64,000 bases of DNA, from assembly GCA_003116975.1 (NCBI GenBank), contig BGKB01000127.1:1-64000 (forward strand). The letters run 5' to 3'. The notes under the pieces are model-generated. The model was not told where the DNA came from, searched no databases, and saw only the letters and a list, made by a program, of their open reading frames with translations. Positions 1-10,700 of the stretch are shown in pieces (position 1 is the first letter of the stretch; every line of letters starts with the position of its first letter). This stretch comes from Aurantiochytrium sp. KH105. Its lineage: Eukaryota; Sar; Bigyra; Thraustochytrida; Thraustochytriidae. The translations under genes and the position numbers were made by a program.

Positions 1-90
1 TTACGTGGAGACGGTCTTAAAACATATCGTTCGGCAATTTTCGTTTGGAACTACCCTTTCGACGTGCTAGTGTCGGAGCAGCGGGGGAAA

Positions 91-720
91 AGAAGAAGAT
101 GATGACTTGACTTTTAAAACATCAAGTAGACTCCGCTTCTTGTCTTGCGAAAAGGCGGCGAATTTTGCATTGTTAGCGAGTGTTCTTTGCTGCTGCTCGG
201 TGCGCTTGCTAGCTCTGGGTCTTTCCCCGTTTCGATCGATTTGGTTCTACCTGCATCGGTGTGCGACTTTGTTGAGTCACAAATGCTTAAATGAAGTGAT
301 ATCTACGTCACAGAACTAGTTCAACTCAACTTTCTTTGCGTCTAGAATTATCCTAGAACTGCTCAGGTGCGGACTCTTGTCGCTTCCTTGTTGACGATAT
401 CTTGTTTTATTATAGCTTGAGAAGGAGAACATGATGATTTGACTTAACGTAAAAGAATTTCCGCTTTGTCGCTGGCACGGAACGGGAAGGTAGAATGCAA
501 TGCAAGTGTCTCTCGCTGCTACTCGGAGCACTTGCTGTTATGCCTGCATCGGTCTGCAAGTTGTTGTTGAGTCCCGACTGCTTGGCTTCAGTGGTGACTA
601 GGTCGGGGACCTATTCATCTCTATTCAATGCGTCTAGGGGTGTGCCGGGAATATTCTTGGTGGAGACTCGTTGTCGCTTCCAATATCAACTTATTTTTAA
701 GTGCGCGAACTTGTAGTCGC
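91..720. repeat. Old, diverged tandem duplication (two units of about 300 bp)
   Basis: Matching landmarks occur in the same order twice: a GATGATGACTTGACTT-like start (about 98 and 430), CTGCATCGGT followed by TTGTTGAGTC (251 and 544), GCGTCTAG (338 and 631), and an ACTC-TTGTCGCTTCC block (about 372 and 667). The later landmarks are offset by 293 bp and the first by about 332 bp, so indels separate the units. I saw no coding content. It could be a decayed satellite or part of an old mobile element; I cannot assign a family. Confidence 0.45.
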
Positions 721-2876
721 TTCTCATTACCCAACGCATACTTTCCGTTGCGCCAGGATCTCAACAAATACTTTATCGTTGGCTCTGTGCGAAGCTGATT
801 GCTCTCGTCAAGGCTAACTCTTGGTCGATGTACTAACGCATCGATGCTCTTAGAGAACTTTCCTCCCGGCGCTCGATCGCTAAAACTACCCACTCCATCT
901 TTGTGGTCAAAATCGCTTCCCTTGATTCAACACATACTTTGACGCGGGCCCTGCGCGGGGCCGAGAGCGCTCGCTTCGCTACCGTTCGACGATGTTCTAC
1001 TGTAGTTTTCCTTCCGGCGTGTTGGCAACCAAGATTCAGCCACCCAAAGCGTCTGTCATCCTCAACTGTCAAGCCTAACCGGTCGAGCGTTCCGAAGGTT
1101 CCATGTGCTCGCGTGGCTCACACTCGAATCGAGCGACGGGCTCGCGCGCGGCCAAGTCCGCGGCATGCACGACGCGCGGCCCGGTGCGCGGGCCAGCCAA
1201 CACGTGGCCTGGCGACGCGCACGCGCGCGCACAGTATGCACCGCCCGTCTGCGCACCCGCAGCGAAACGCGTACAGCTGGACACGCGCGGCAGTCGCGCC
1301 ATTGCTATCCTACATCTGACGAAGCAGGCACGATGACAACCAGCGGAAGCGGTCCCATCAACCGCGCGGCTACGCTGTGCGACAGCTCGCGCGATCTTTA
1401 ACGTCCCGGCCGGTTCGCCGCCTTGCGCGCCTCAGCCGGTCTACCGTCTCGCGTGCGCCTCCGCCGACCGAAGGCCGCGTGGCGTGCCGTCGAATCAATT
1501 CCAAAATAGGCCTTTCCAAATCAATTATGAGTCTTCATCTCCATCAATACGGCGCAAGATTGGTGCAACTGTTTACTCCATCTTTTGTGGTCAAATACTA
1601 CCCGTAGGTATAATCATGTCTTTACAGAAAAAAGAGAGAGGAACCATCTCATATGGCATCACCACATGTCATGCATGATATAATCAGTGAAAATTAGAAT
1701 GCGGCCGGTACGTGCAAGAAGGTAACCATGCGGCCTTCAATCATAAGTTGTCCGCATTGGTCCTTCAATGGGAGAAAAGTGTGTTCATCGCTCGCAGCCG
1801 CGCAGAAATACATTTTGCAGATCGAGGTATCTTGCTGCGCTGCGATCTGGACAAGAAGACGAGAGAAGAAGCATCTCTCCGTGCAAGTCTCACCGCTGGA
1901 ACTCAGATCGCCGCTGGACGTCAAATTCCAGTACGTTTTGATCGATAATTGCGTGAGGCAAGCTGGGGCGGCTCAATTTTGCTTTGTTGCTTGCATGCGC
2001 ATCGAGGAAAGGATCACATCTCCCGTGGTCCTCTGTGTGCGTATTTGTTAAAAGTAAGCTTTGTGACAACCGGAGCTGGTTTGAATAAGCGGGCATCGGA
2101 ATTTCCTTCACGCCCACGCAGTGCTTCTTATAATTAATTAAAGCCAGACGTCAGCAGACGCGTCGTCAAGAGAATTTTATTAACGTTTCCTCCTCAACGC
2201 AACGACGTGTGAAATAATGCTCACACGACTCCATCACACCTTCCTTTCGCTAATGCTTCGAGTCCACCACCAGCCACCGTAGCAACTCCTTCACTCGCAC
2301 GTTCATTTTCGTGCCTACGAGCGTACAGCTAGCTGGCCTGGCCAATGGCTTTAGCAATCGCCTCGATTCGAGCAAAACATTGAGAATGAGGCGCTCGCGC
2401 CAGTCAAATTGGTCGATGCGGCCTACCTCCGGCTCAGCTCGCCCGTGCGTACCACCAGCGCTGTCGCGGCAGCAACCAGGGAGGGCCGAGACGGCAAACA
2501 TCGCCACGATGCCGGAGAGCGCAGCTTGCCTTCTCATGCTTCCGAATGCGCGGAATTTGCGTTGCGCTCGGAACCAGCCACCAGCTTCGCGGACAGTCGT
2601 GTGTGGGTCACAGTCAATGCAGCCAGCCAGCCAGATCGAGGAAAGGGCGGCCGGGAAATGAACTGACAAGTGTGACTATACTGGCCTATACCTACAACAA
2701 CACGGGCCACCGCAGCCGCGCGCGTGTCCCGGCTCGGCACTGAGCTGTCCGACTCACCCTAACACTGCCGTATGTACCGCCGGTCTCCCTCGCTGCGTGT
2801 GCACTCTCGATGCACACCTCCCACGCTCAGTGTTGAGCGCACGCCAAAAACAAAGTTCGTATTCCCTCGCTCGCTC

Positions 2877-2877
<1 letters not shown>

Positions 2878-2909
<32 letters not shown>
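2878..2909 (+). repeat. (CAGG)8 tetranucleotide tract in the 5' leader of the G8 gene
   Basis: Eight perfect CAGG units sit 42 bp upstream of the chosen start codon at 2952, followed by imperfect GGCAGGCGGGG sequence. The frame is open through the tract (it would read as repeated Gly-Arg-Gln-Ala), but the signal peptide begins downstream, so I treat the tract as untranslated leader. Similar C-led tetranucleotide tracts occur in other 5' leaders of this window. Confidence 0.8.
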
Positions 2910-2910
<1 letters not shown>

Positions 2911-2951
2911 AGGCAGGCGGGGCGGGCGGGCATGCAGCAGACTTGCAGCGC

Positions 2952-5900
2952 ATGATGAAGGTCTTGCAGCGTCTCGCGCTCGTGTGCGCCCTGGGGCCGC
3001 GGCTGGTGGCCGCAGCTTGCACGCCGACATCAGCCACCTCGGTGCCAACGTATCCCGTCGCAGACAACGCCTTTGCCACCGACGGCCTCGTGGACTCGCC
3101 CGCCGAGGCCGTCACGCTGCGCATCACGCCCAACGAGCTCCCAGAGGGCTTTGACGCCGCGCAAGACTGCCCGCATGAGGACAGTGGCCTTGTCGCCTGG
3201 GAGGACGCATCGACTTGGACCTCGGGAAGCGTGCCTGCCGACGGAGAAGATGTCGAGCTGCCGGCAAACACGCGCGTGCTCGTCTCAGGCTGCTCGGTTG
3301 GTGAGGGCATTGTCTTTGGCATCATCACCATCCCGACATCGTCCGAGCTCATCTTTGCCGACGAAGACATCTCGTTCGATGCGCAGGGATTCCTCGTGCA
3401 GGGCAAGTTTACGCTTGGCGCCGAGACGTGCCGTTTGCACAGCCAAATCAACATCACGCTCCATGGCGCAAAGCCTTCCACGCTGCCCGCGGACATGGCC
3501 TACAAGGGCATTGCTGCCGTCAACGGTGGCACGATTAGCGTCCATGGAAGCATCTTCCATCCAACGTGGTCTCGCCTTGCTGCCACGGCAGAGGCAGGCG
3601 ACACGCAAGTGTACCTACAGCATCGCGTGAACTGGCAACCAGGTCAGCTTCTGGTGATGACCGGCACCGAGCTCAAGGACTCACGCGATTGGCATCGCAA
3701 CGAGGTGCGCACCATCGCGTCCGTTGAGCGCAGTGGGGCCTTTTCGCGCATCACGCTCACATCACCGCTTGAATATACACATTTTGGTGGCATCGAGTAC
3801 CAGGGAGAGGTCGGTTTGCTATCTCGTAACATTGTCATTCAGGGCGACGAGTCTTCCGAGCCTACCGACACGGACAATGACGTCTGTGAGGACAACAACT
3901 TTGGCACATATCCTTGCGAAGACAAGTGGCTGACCGGCTACGGTGGCCATATCGTGGCTGCCGGAGAGGGCTCGACCGTGCAGGTGGAGGGCGTCCAGCT
4001 CTTCCGCATGGGCCAGACGAATGTTCTTGCTCGTTACCCGTGGCACGTTCACCTCGTCGGCGAAGGCGGCCACCGCTCCTACCTCAAGCACTCGAGCATC
4101 TATCACTCGTTTTACCGGTGTGCAAGCATCCACGGAACGAACAGCACACTGGTTCAAGATAATGTAGCCTTTGATGTGATTGGCCACTGCTACTACGTCG
4201 CGGAAGACGGCGTCGAGGAGAACTCTACGATCGCGTACAATCTCGGCGCGCATGTGCACTTTATGGAATTTCCGCGCACCTCGAGCAATCAATACATGGA
4301 CACGGTCGCGAGCTACGAGAATCTAACACAGCCCGCAGATGTTACGGCCAGTCCCTTTTACGTTACGCGTGCATACCACCGCATTGTTGGCAATGCCGCG
4401 TCTGGAGGCTATGCTGGATTTGCCATCGTACGCATGCCCGAGCCAACCATGAATTATCGCGACATGGTCTTTGGCAAGGGTGGTAAGCCTGACCAGCGTC
4501 CATTTCTCGAGTTTGATGGCAATTCCTGTCATAGCGCTGGGTATTGGTGGACACGAGCGCCGTGCATATACGTTGGAGGACGTCTTGAACATCTTGACGA
4601 CACCGACGTGTTGTACTACAATCCCGGTCGGGAAGTCAACGCCCGGGAGACCTTGTGTCCAGACGGTACTAGTTTCGTCGAGTGCGAGATGATATTCACC
4701 AATACCAAAGTCTTTCTCAGCAATTGGGGCATCAATCATTGGGGTGAGCGCGGCCGGTACGATTATCTCGAGGCTCACGATGTTTTCCGCCCCGTAGGTA
4801 TTCTTGGAGCTCACTTCCTCACGAATCTCTTATTTGTCTGCCGCTCGCGATCATTTGTTCCCGACGCTCCAGGATCAGGCACTCACTATTCCGAGAAGCG
4901 GTGGTTTTCAAATTACGTCATGTACGAGCTCTACGACACGTATCAGTACCACATCATTGACGGCCTGAGGGTGCGCAATTGCGGCGACGCCGAGTCGAAT
5001 GCGCATATTTGGCGCCTCCTCACGCATTCTGACCAATATGTTCCCGGCCTCATCCAAATCGTGCGTAACGTCACGTACGAAGGCGAAAACGATTTCTCCA
5101 TGCGCATTGGCTCAACCGTCGACGACTATCTTTCTGTCAGTGGCTATCTTGCTAATTTTGTCGACGCTGACGGCTCTGTGCACGGCACTCACAACGGAGC
5201 TGTTGGCCCTCGGATCATCGGCGCCGGTCGCGAGAACATCACTTGGTGGCGCCTGGACGACGAATGCATTCAAGATGGTGACTACTATGCATGCGACCAA
5301 ATCTCCTCCTATACGGGGAATCGCCGAGGCATCGCTTATTTTGTCGTTCAATTTGACGATTACTACACGGATGCATTTGCAAACGTTGAAGTGTGCGGCA
5401 ACGGCAACCGCATCTCGTGTCCGCGGGTTGGCTCCGTCATGCATCTCGGCGTCGAAGGGGATCCGGCCGTCGATGGGCTCCCCATTCGCCCCAATGCCGT
5501 CATCACTGGGGCTACCAACGGATTTGGTTGGCTCTTGCTCTTTGATTCGGGCTCTCCAACGTCCTTGCGATTCCGTCGCGCGCAAATCGATGAAGATGAC
5601 ACCGTACTCGTGGCGATACCTTACCCGCCAGAGACCACTTTTACAATCACGTACGTGGCTGCCTCCTGGTGCGGAACGAGCTGGGCCACGTGCGAGCAAG
5701 AGTTTACTTCCGTTTCTTCGCTCCAAATGGTCACAGAGGGCAATGGCGACACATACTTTTACGATGCGGATCGGCAGCTGCTGTTCTTTCGCTATGTGCA
5801 GCAGGTGGCAGGCTCGCTTGACTTTTCCGAGGCTCCGGCGTATGGTAATCTTGGCACGTCCTACTATGTTCGAAACGGTATGCGTATCCCACCGTACATG

Positions 5901-6230
5901 TGGGGTGGCACGATCGAGCTCAGTGCATCCGGTTGCGCGCTAAACGATACAGACGCAAACTACTGCGCGCTCTCGTCATATAGTGCCGAGGGCATCTGTC
6001 AGGACTATGGGTATCCAGGCAACGCCTCGCAGGTCGCGTACGACTCATGCGTGACGCCAGTTGCGCAAGAGACGGCAACATCAAGCGGTCCATCAACATA
6101 CGTCATTGCCGGTGCTTCGGCTGGAGCTGCGCTTGTTGTTATCGCAGGCCTTGCCGCTTTCGTCAAGCATCGACGTTCCGTTAAGCGCTCCAAAGCCTCT
6201 GCGACCGTGGCGACAATGCCAGCACTCTAA
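2952..6230 (+). CDS. G8-domain, CEMIP/TMEM2-like surface protein (1092 aa)
   Basis: Large secreted or cell-surface protein. I chose the ATG at 2952 because MMKVLQRLALVCALGPRLVAA is not used in full here, but its start (MMKVLQRLALVCAL) is a clear signal peptide; the 60 upstream in-frame codons cross a CAGG repeat. A G8 domain spans about residues 80-175 (motif AWEDASTWTSG). A right-handed beta-helix-like region follows, with the CEMIP-type segment around YPWHVHLVGEGG and the downstream RCASIHGT and NVAFDVIGHCYY motifs. Many N-x-S/T sites are present. Near the C-terminus a hydrophobic stretch (YVIAGASAGAALVVIAGLAA) precedes a short basic tail, so the protein is probably type I membrane-anchored. 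Vertebrate relatives bind or depolymerise hyaluronan; that substrate is unlikely in a protist, so a role in surface polysaccharide binding or turnover is inference. Confidence 0.85.
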   Translation: MMKVLQRLALVCALGPRLVAAACTPTSATSVPTYPVADNAFATDGLVDSPAEAVTLRITPNELPEGFDAAQDCPHEDSGLVAWEDASTWTSGSVPADGEDVELPANTRVLVSGCSVGEGIVFGIITIPTSSELIFADEDISFDAQGFLVQGKFTLGAETCRLHSQINITLHGAKPSTLPADMAYKGIAAVNGGTISVHGSIFHPTWSRLAATAEAGDTQVYLQHRVNWQPGQLLVMTGTELKDSRDWHRNEVRTIASVERSGAFSRITLTSPLEYTHFGGIEYQGEVGLLSRNIVIQGDESSEPTDTDNDVCEDNNFGTYPCEDKWLTGYGGHIVAAGEGSTVQVEGVQLFRMGQTNVLARYPWHVHLVGEGGHRSYLKHSSIYHSFYRCASIHGTNSTLVQDNVAFDVIGHCYYVAEDGVEENSTIAYNLGAHVHFMEFPRTSSNQYMDTVASYENLTQPADVTASPFYVTRAYHRIVGNAASGGYAGFAIVRMPEPTMNYRDMVFGKGGKPDQRPFLEFDGNSCHSAGYWWTRAPCIYVGGRLEHLDDTDVLYYNPGREVNARETLCPDGTSFVECEMIFTNTKVFLSNWGINHWGERGRYDYLEAHDVFRPVGILGAHFLTNLLFVCRSRSFVPDAPGSGTHYSEKRWFSNYVMYELYDTYQYHIIDGLRVRNCGDAESNAHIWRLLTHSDQYVPGLIQIVRNVTYEGENDFSMRIGSTVDDYLSVSGYLANFVDADGSVHGTHNGAVGPRIIGAGRENITWWRLDDECIQDGDYYACDQISSYTGNRRGIAYFVVQFDDYYTDAFANVEVCGNGNRISCPRVGSVMHLGVEGDPAVDGLPIRPNAVITGATNGFGWLLLFDSGSPTSLRFRRAQIDEDDTVLVAIPYPPETTFTITYVAASWCGTSWATCEQEFTSVSSLQMVTEGNGDTYFYDADRQLLFFRYVQQVAGSLDFSEAPAYGNLGTSYYVRNGMRIPPYMWGGTIELSASGCALNDTDANYCALSSYSAEGICQDYGYPGNASQVAYDSCVTPVAQETATSSGPSTYVIAGASAGAALVVIAGLAAFVKHRRSVKRSKASATVATMPAL

Positions 6231-6418
6231 GTTTTCGTATTTTCAAAAAAACCTTGAGCTTGCGCTTTGTTTCTTTTTCTGTCACCTCGAACTGTGAAGA
6301 AACGTCATGCTGTCATGGCTGTGTCGACAAAAAAAACAGAGGTAGCCTGTCATTTTTACTATATATAATTCGATTCAGGCCTGAGATGCTGTGAGTGGAA
6401 ATGAGATCCGACTCGCAA

Positions 6419-6500
6419 GCGTAGGTGCCCGAGTGGTCTAAGGGGTTACGTTCAGGTCGTAATATCTTCGGATGCGCGGGTTCGAGTCCCGTCCTACGTA
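6419..6500 (+). tRNA. trnL-CAG: tRNA-Leu (anticodon CAG), copy 1
   Basis: An 82-nt class II tRNA. The acceptor GCGTAGG pairs with CCTACGT (one G-U), D stem CCC/GGG, anticodon stem TTACG/CGTAA with loop TTCAGGT giving anticodon CAG, a long variable arm (ATC-TTCG-GAT hairpin) and T arm GCGGG-TTCGAGT-CCCGT. CCA is not encoded. The internal B box GGTTCGAGTCC is perfect. A run of eight T at 6504-6511 is the expected pol III terminator. It decodes CUG as leucine. Confidence 0.95.
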
Positions 6501-6615
6501 GTATTTTTTTTAAACCTTTCTTTTTATTTTTGCAAAGTTTAAACATGTTTTGCTCTTATAAACAAGCAGACAAACTCGTCCAGTAAAGAGGCCTAACATT
6601 TCAGTTAGGAAGCAT

Positions 6616-6697
6616 GCGTAGGTGCCCGAGTGGTCTAAGGGGTTACGTTCAGGTCGTAATATCTTCGGATGCGCGGGTTCGAGTCCCGTCCTACGTA
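6616..6697 (+). tRNA. trnL-CAG: tRNA-Leu (anticodon CAG), copy 2
   Basis: Identical over all 82 nt to the copy at 6419. It lies 115 bp downstream of that copy and is followed immediately by a T run (6699-6707), a strong pol III terminator. Sequences flanking the tRNA body are not obviously alike, so only the gene body has stayed identical. Confidence 0.95.
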
Positions 6698-6888
6698 GTT
6701 TTTTTTTCCTATTTTTTTTTTATATTTTTTTACCCAGACCATTGATTCGGCGTGGACCTATCTTCTTTTGTTTTTGAGGGCGCTTGTTAATGCGACTTTC
6801 TTTCTATCCTTGCCTGGCGCAGTAGAGAATGCCTGTTTTGAGTGTTCGGCTGCCTAAAACGCGCATGTGCTGTACTCCAGAATCACCA

Positions 6889-6970
6889 GCGTAGGTGCCC
6901 GAGTGGTCTAAGGGGTTACGTTCAGGTCGTAATATCTTCGGATGCGCGGGTTCGAGTCCCGTCCTACGTA
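6889..6970 (+). tRNA. trnL-CAG: tRNA-Leu (anticodon CAG), copy 3
   Basis: Third identical 82-nt copy, 191 bp after copy 2. The downstream sequence is T-rich (TCTTTATCTTTTATCTTTTTC) rather than one long T run, so termination may be less abrupt than for copies 1 and 2. It is the last of the array before a G-run and the CTGG microsatellite. Confidence 0.95.
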
Positions 6971-7046
6971 GAGGTCTTTATCTTTTATCTTTTTCTTTTT
7001 GTGTGGGGGAGGAGGGGGGGGGGGCGAGTTGCAGTTTATGGAATGT

Positions 7047-7112
<66 letters not shown>

Positions 7113-7707
7113 CAATTATTGATCGGCTGTGGTGCAAGACTTGTTTGTTTTTTCTTAGAAGCGAACTCACTCGTTTGGACGATACCAAGACTCGTCGTTC
7201 TGGCTGTGGCGAGACTCGTTCGTTTGAGTGTAGCCATTCACTCTTTTTTATTTGGTTAATTTTTTTTTCTGGTTTTTGGAGATGGCTCTGGCTCCGGTTC
7301 CGACTTCAGCCCGATGAGTGAGCAAGATGCCGGAATGTCTTTGGCTTACAGCTTTGCGTTGCATCAAGAATCTAATTCTGGATTAATGCATGACACACGA
7401 GTTTCTTTGTTGCGCTAGGTCGCAAGGTTGCCCTTAGTTTCCTTGTGCGCGTACACCTTGACACGAATTCCTTTATTGTGCAAGGTCGCAAGGTTACCCT
7501 TATTTGGCATCAATGTGTACTACACGATGTCGACGCTCTCACGATTGCGTCCATCCTTGTGCATGCACACGACGGCACGAGTATCTTATCTTCGTTCTGC
7601 AAGGTCGCAAGGTTGCTTTGTAAAGTTTTGGTATTTTGCCCTGGCGATGAGCTGGTATAAAAAGATCAAATCGATCGACAGGAGGAAAAAATGGGATTGT
7701 GCATGAT
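6971..7707. other. Spacer between the tRNA array and the 3' end of the sulfite reductase beta gene
   Basis: No gene recognised. It holds a G-run (about 7010-7024), the CTGG microsatellite at 7047-7112, and a loosely repeated motif (GCNAGGTCGCAAGGTT) at about 7414, 7480 and 7599 with spacing of 66 and about 119 bp. The last 100 bp or so must include the 3' UTR of the minus-strand gene that ends at 7708. Confidence 0.6.
7047..7112. repeat. (CTGG)n microsatellite, about 16.5 units
   Basis: A perfect CTGG tetranucleotide run of 66 bp directly after a G-rich stretch. It lies in an intergenic region and is open in all three plus-strand frames only because of its composition. Confidence 0.9.
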
Positions 7708-10700
7708 TTACCAGTAAATATGGTTGGTGCCGGATGGCGAGTTGGTGTCGTTGTCCTTGGCGTCTTCGACCCAGAAGCAGCGGCCATGAATAACGGGCTC
7801 GACGACCTTTTGGCGCACGACAAAGTCACCAAAGCGTTCGCCGTTGAGACGGTACTTTGCATACTGCTCAAAGAGCGGGCGGCAAATGTCGAGGATCTCC
7901 TCCTCGCTGCAGCCGCGCTTGACGAGGCGCGCAATGCGCTCACCGGCGCCACCGCCGCCCAAGAGAAGGTGGTAGCGACCGGGGGCCGTTCCGATGAGAG
8001 CAATCTCGGCCATGTAGGGGCGAGCGCAGCCGTTCGGGCAGCCAGTGACGCGAACGACAATCTCATCGTTGCGCAGACCGCACTCGGTGATAATGTCGTC
8101 CATCTTGTCCAGCAGGGTGGGCAGGTACCGGGACGCCTCGGCCATGGCAAGAGCACAGTACGGGAGCGAGGCGCAGGCCATGGAGGACTTGCGCATGCCC
8201 GTGAAGCGCTCGTTGGAAACGCCGTAGCTGCGGAGAATCTCCTCGATACGCGGCTTGTTCTGCGGCGAGACCTTGCCGATAACCACGTTCTGCGTGGCGG
8301 TGAGCGACATCTCGCCACCGAGGTTGGCCTTGGCAACGTCGTAAAGGCAAGTGCGCAGCTTGTAATCAGGGTCGTCGCGCACGCTGCCGTTCTCCACAAA
8401 GAGGGTGTAGTCCCACATGCCGTCGTAGCCGCGCTCCCAGCCGAACTTGTCCGAGTTGCTGGTGAAGAAGATGGGGCCAGCCTTGGGGATGCGGAAGCCG
8501 CAAAGAGCCTCAACCTTGGACTTGAACACCTCGAGGCCCATGCGCTCGACAGTGTACTTGAGGCGGGCGTTCTTGCGGTTCTCACGCTCGCCGTTGTCGC
8601 GCTGCACCTTGACGATGGCCTCGGCAACGGCAAGGACCTGGTCCGGGCGCACAGAACCAAGGACATCGGCCAGACGCGGGTACGTCGATTCCTGGCCAAA
8701 GGTCGTGCCCATGCCGCCGCCCACGGTGACAATCACGTCCTGAAGCTTACCGTTCTTGATGTTGGCAATGAGACCAAGGCAGTGCGAGAACACGTCGACA
8801 AGGTTGCGCTCGTTGTTAACGGCGAGGGCAATCTTGAACTTGCGGGGAAGGTAGGTGGGGCCGTAAATCTTCTCCTCCATGACCGTGCCGGCGACAATCT
8901 GCTTGTCGAGCCAGATCTGGGCGTACGAGTGGCCGCCAGCCTGCGGGCGCAGGTGCGCCTGCAGGGCACGAGCAAGGTCGTTGAACTCGGCGTGGCCCGG
9001 CGACTTGCGCCAGTTCTGGTCGCCAATCACGTTACGGTTCACGTCACCGCACGCGGCGAGCGTGTCCATGGTGGCGCGGTTGATCGCCTTCATCGTGTCC
9101 TTGAGGTCAGTCTTGATGACGCCGTGGATCTGGAACGCCTGGCGCGTCGTGACCTTGAGAATCTGGTTGCCAGAATACTTGGTGATAATGTCATCCATGG
9201 CGATCCACTGCTCCGAGGTGCACACACCGCCAGGGAGACCGATACGGATCATGAAAGAGTACGCGAGCTCCTGCTTGGCCGCGATACGCTCCTCGCGCAA
9301 CTCGCGCTGGTCCTGCTGGTACATGCCGTGGAACTTGGTGAGCTTGGTGTCCTCCGGCAGCAGCTTGCCCGTGGTCGTGTCTCGCAAGCCCTCGTCGATC
9401 ATGCCTTGCAAAAAGTTCGACTTGAGCTTGATGTCGTCGTCGACAATCTTGGGCGCGCCGCCAAGGTCCGCCGAGGTGTCAATGGTGACGTCGAGGGCGT
9501 CCCAGAGGGCCGGCTCCCAGACGTTGAGCGCCGAGTCGTAGCCATCCTCGTCCTGGTCGTCACCGAGGCCGACAGGCTGGATGCGCTGAGCGCCGAGGCT
9601 GGCGAGCTTCTCGTCAATCTCACGCGCGTTGAGGCAAAAGTACTTTTTCGAGTCCGCCGTGTCCTTGCCCCAGTAGTGCGAGTCACCGAGACCAAAGACG
9701 GCAAACTTGAGCTCCTCGAGCTTGACGCTGCTGCCCATGAGGGCCTCGACGAGGTTCTTGCTGTTTGCGCACGGCTCACCCTGGCCGGCCGTGGCGAGAA
9801 CCATCACGAGGTGCTTCTCCTCGGCAAGGTCCTCCGGGGTCACGTCGTTGGCCTCCAGGCAGCGGACCTCGCCGCAGCCCGAGACCTCGGCCTTCTTGGC
9901 AATCTTCTCCGCCACAGAGGCGGCATTGCCGCCGTCCGAGCCAAAGAGCACCAAGAGGCCGAGATCACGGTTGCCGCCGGCCGGGGCCGCCGCAGCGTCG
10001 GCGAGCTGGTCGAACTGGGCGGCCAGGCGGCGCTGCTGCGCGGCGCGCAAAAGCTCGTCGTGCTGGGTGGCGCGGCGGCTCTCCAGGGTGGCTTCCGGGT
10101 CGACGACCGGGTTGGCCGGGGCCGCGTTGGCCAGGATGCTGAGCTGCTGCTCGCGCTTGAGGAACTCCTCAATGCTCTTGAGCAGCTTGGCCGAGTCCAG
10201 CGAGAACTCCGCGTCGCGGTGGTTCGGGTTCCAGCGGTACAGGGGCCAGGCGCCAGAGTCGACGGCGGCGGCAGCGGCGGTGGCCGAGCTCGCAGCGCCA
10301 GTTTTGTCGGCGGTCGCGGACTCCGAGGCGAAGCTGGTGTCGAGCGAGGCCAGCACCGACTGCGCCTCGCCGTCGGCGTCCGCAGGCCGGGGCGCGTGCG
10401 CCAGAATCACCGAGGGGCCGCGGTAGGCGTCGGCCTCAGCAAGGGCGCGCAGCGCCTGGGACTGGGACGCGAGCGCAGAAACCGAGGCGACGTAGGCATT
10501 GCCATAGTTCATGGCGTAGAGGCCAATGTTGCGCTTGTTGGAGTCCGCAGGCTGGGCCGGCTGCTCGCCCACGGCGGGAGGCGCCGTGGTCATGCTGGCA
10601 GCAACCGAGACCGCGCTCTCGTTGAGGTCGGTCTCGGCCGCCGCTGGCGCCGCGGCGCCAGCGGCGAGGTCGCTGTGGTCGAAAATGACAACGTTGACGT

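Larger units (their letters stand above)
1..2951. other. Left-end non-coding stretch, no gene recognised
   Basis: I see no reading frame here that resembles a known protein. The open frames are short (under 140 codons), overlap on both strands and lack a consistent codon bias. Positions about 930-1480 are GC-rich with many CG dinucleotides; positions 1-900 and 1490-2260 are closer to balanced composition. A diverged tandem repeat lies at about 91-720. The last few hundred bases before 2952 are probably promoter and 5' leader of the G8-domain gene. Confidence 0.5.

Noticed and set aside
6313-6546. Minus-strand frame over the first tRNA containing TGLEPAHPKILRPERNPLDH
   Set aside because: It is the reverse translation of the tRNA-Leu gene, a common false protein prediction.
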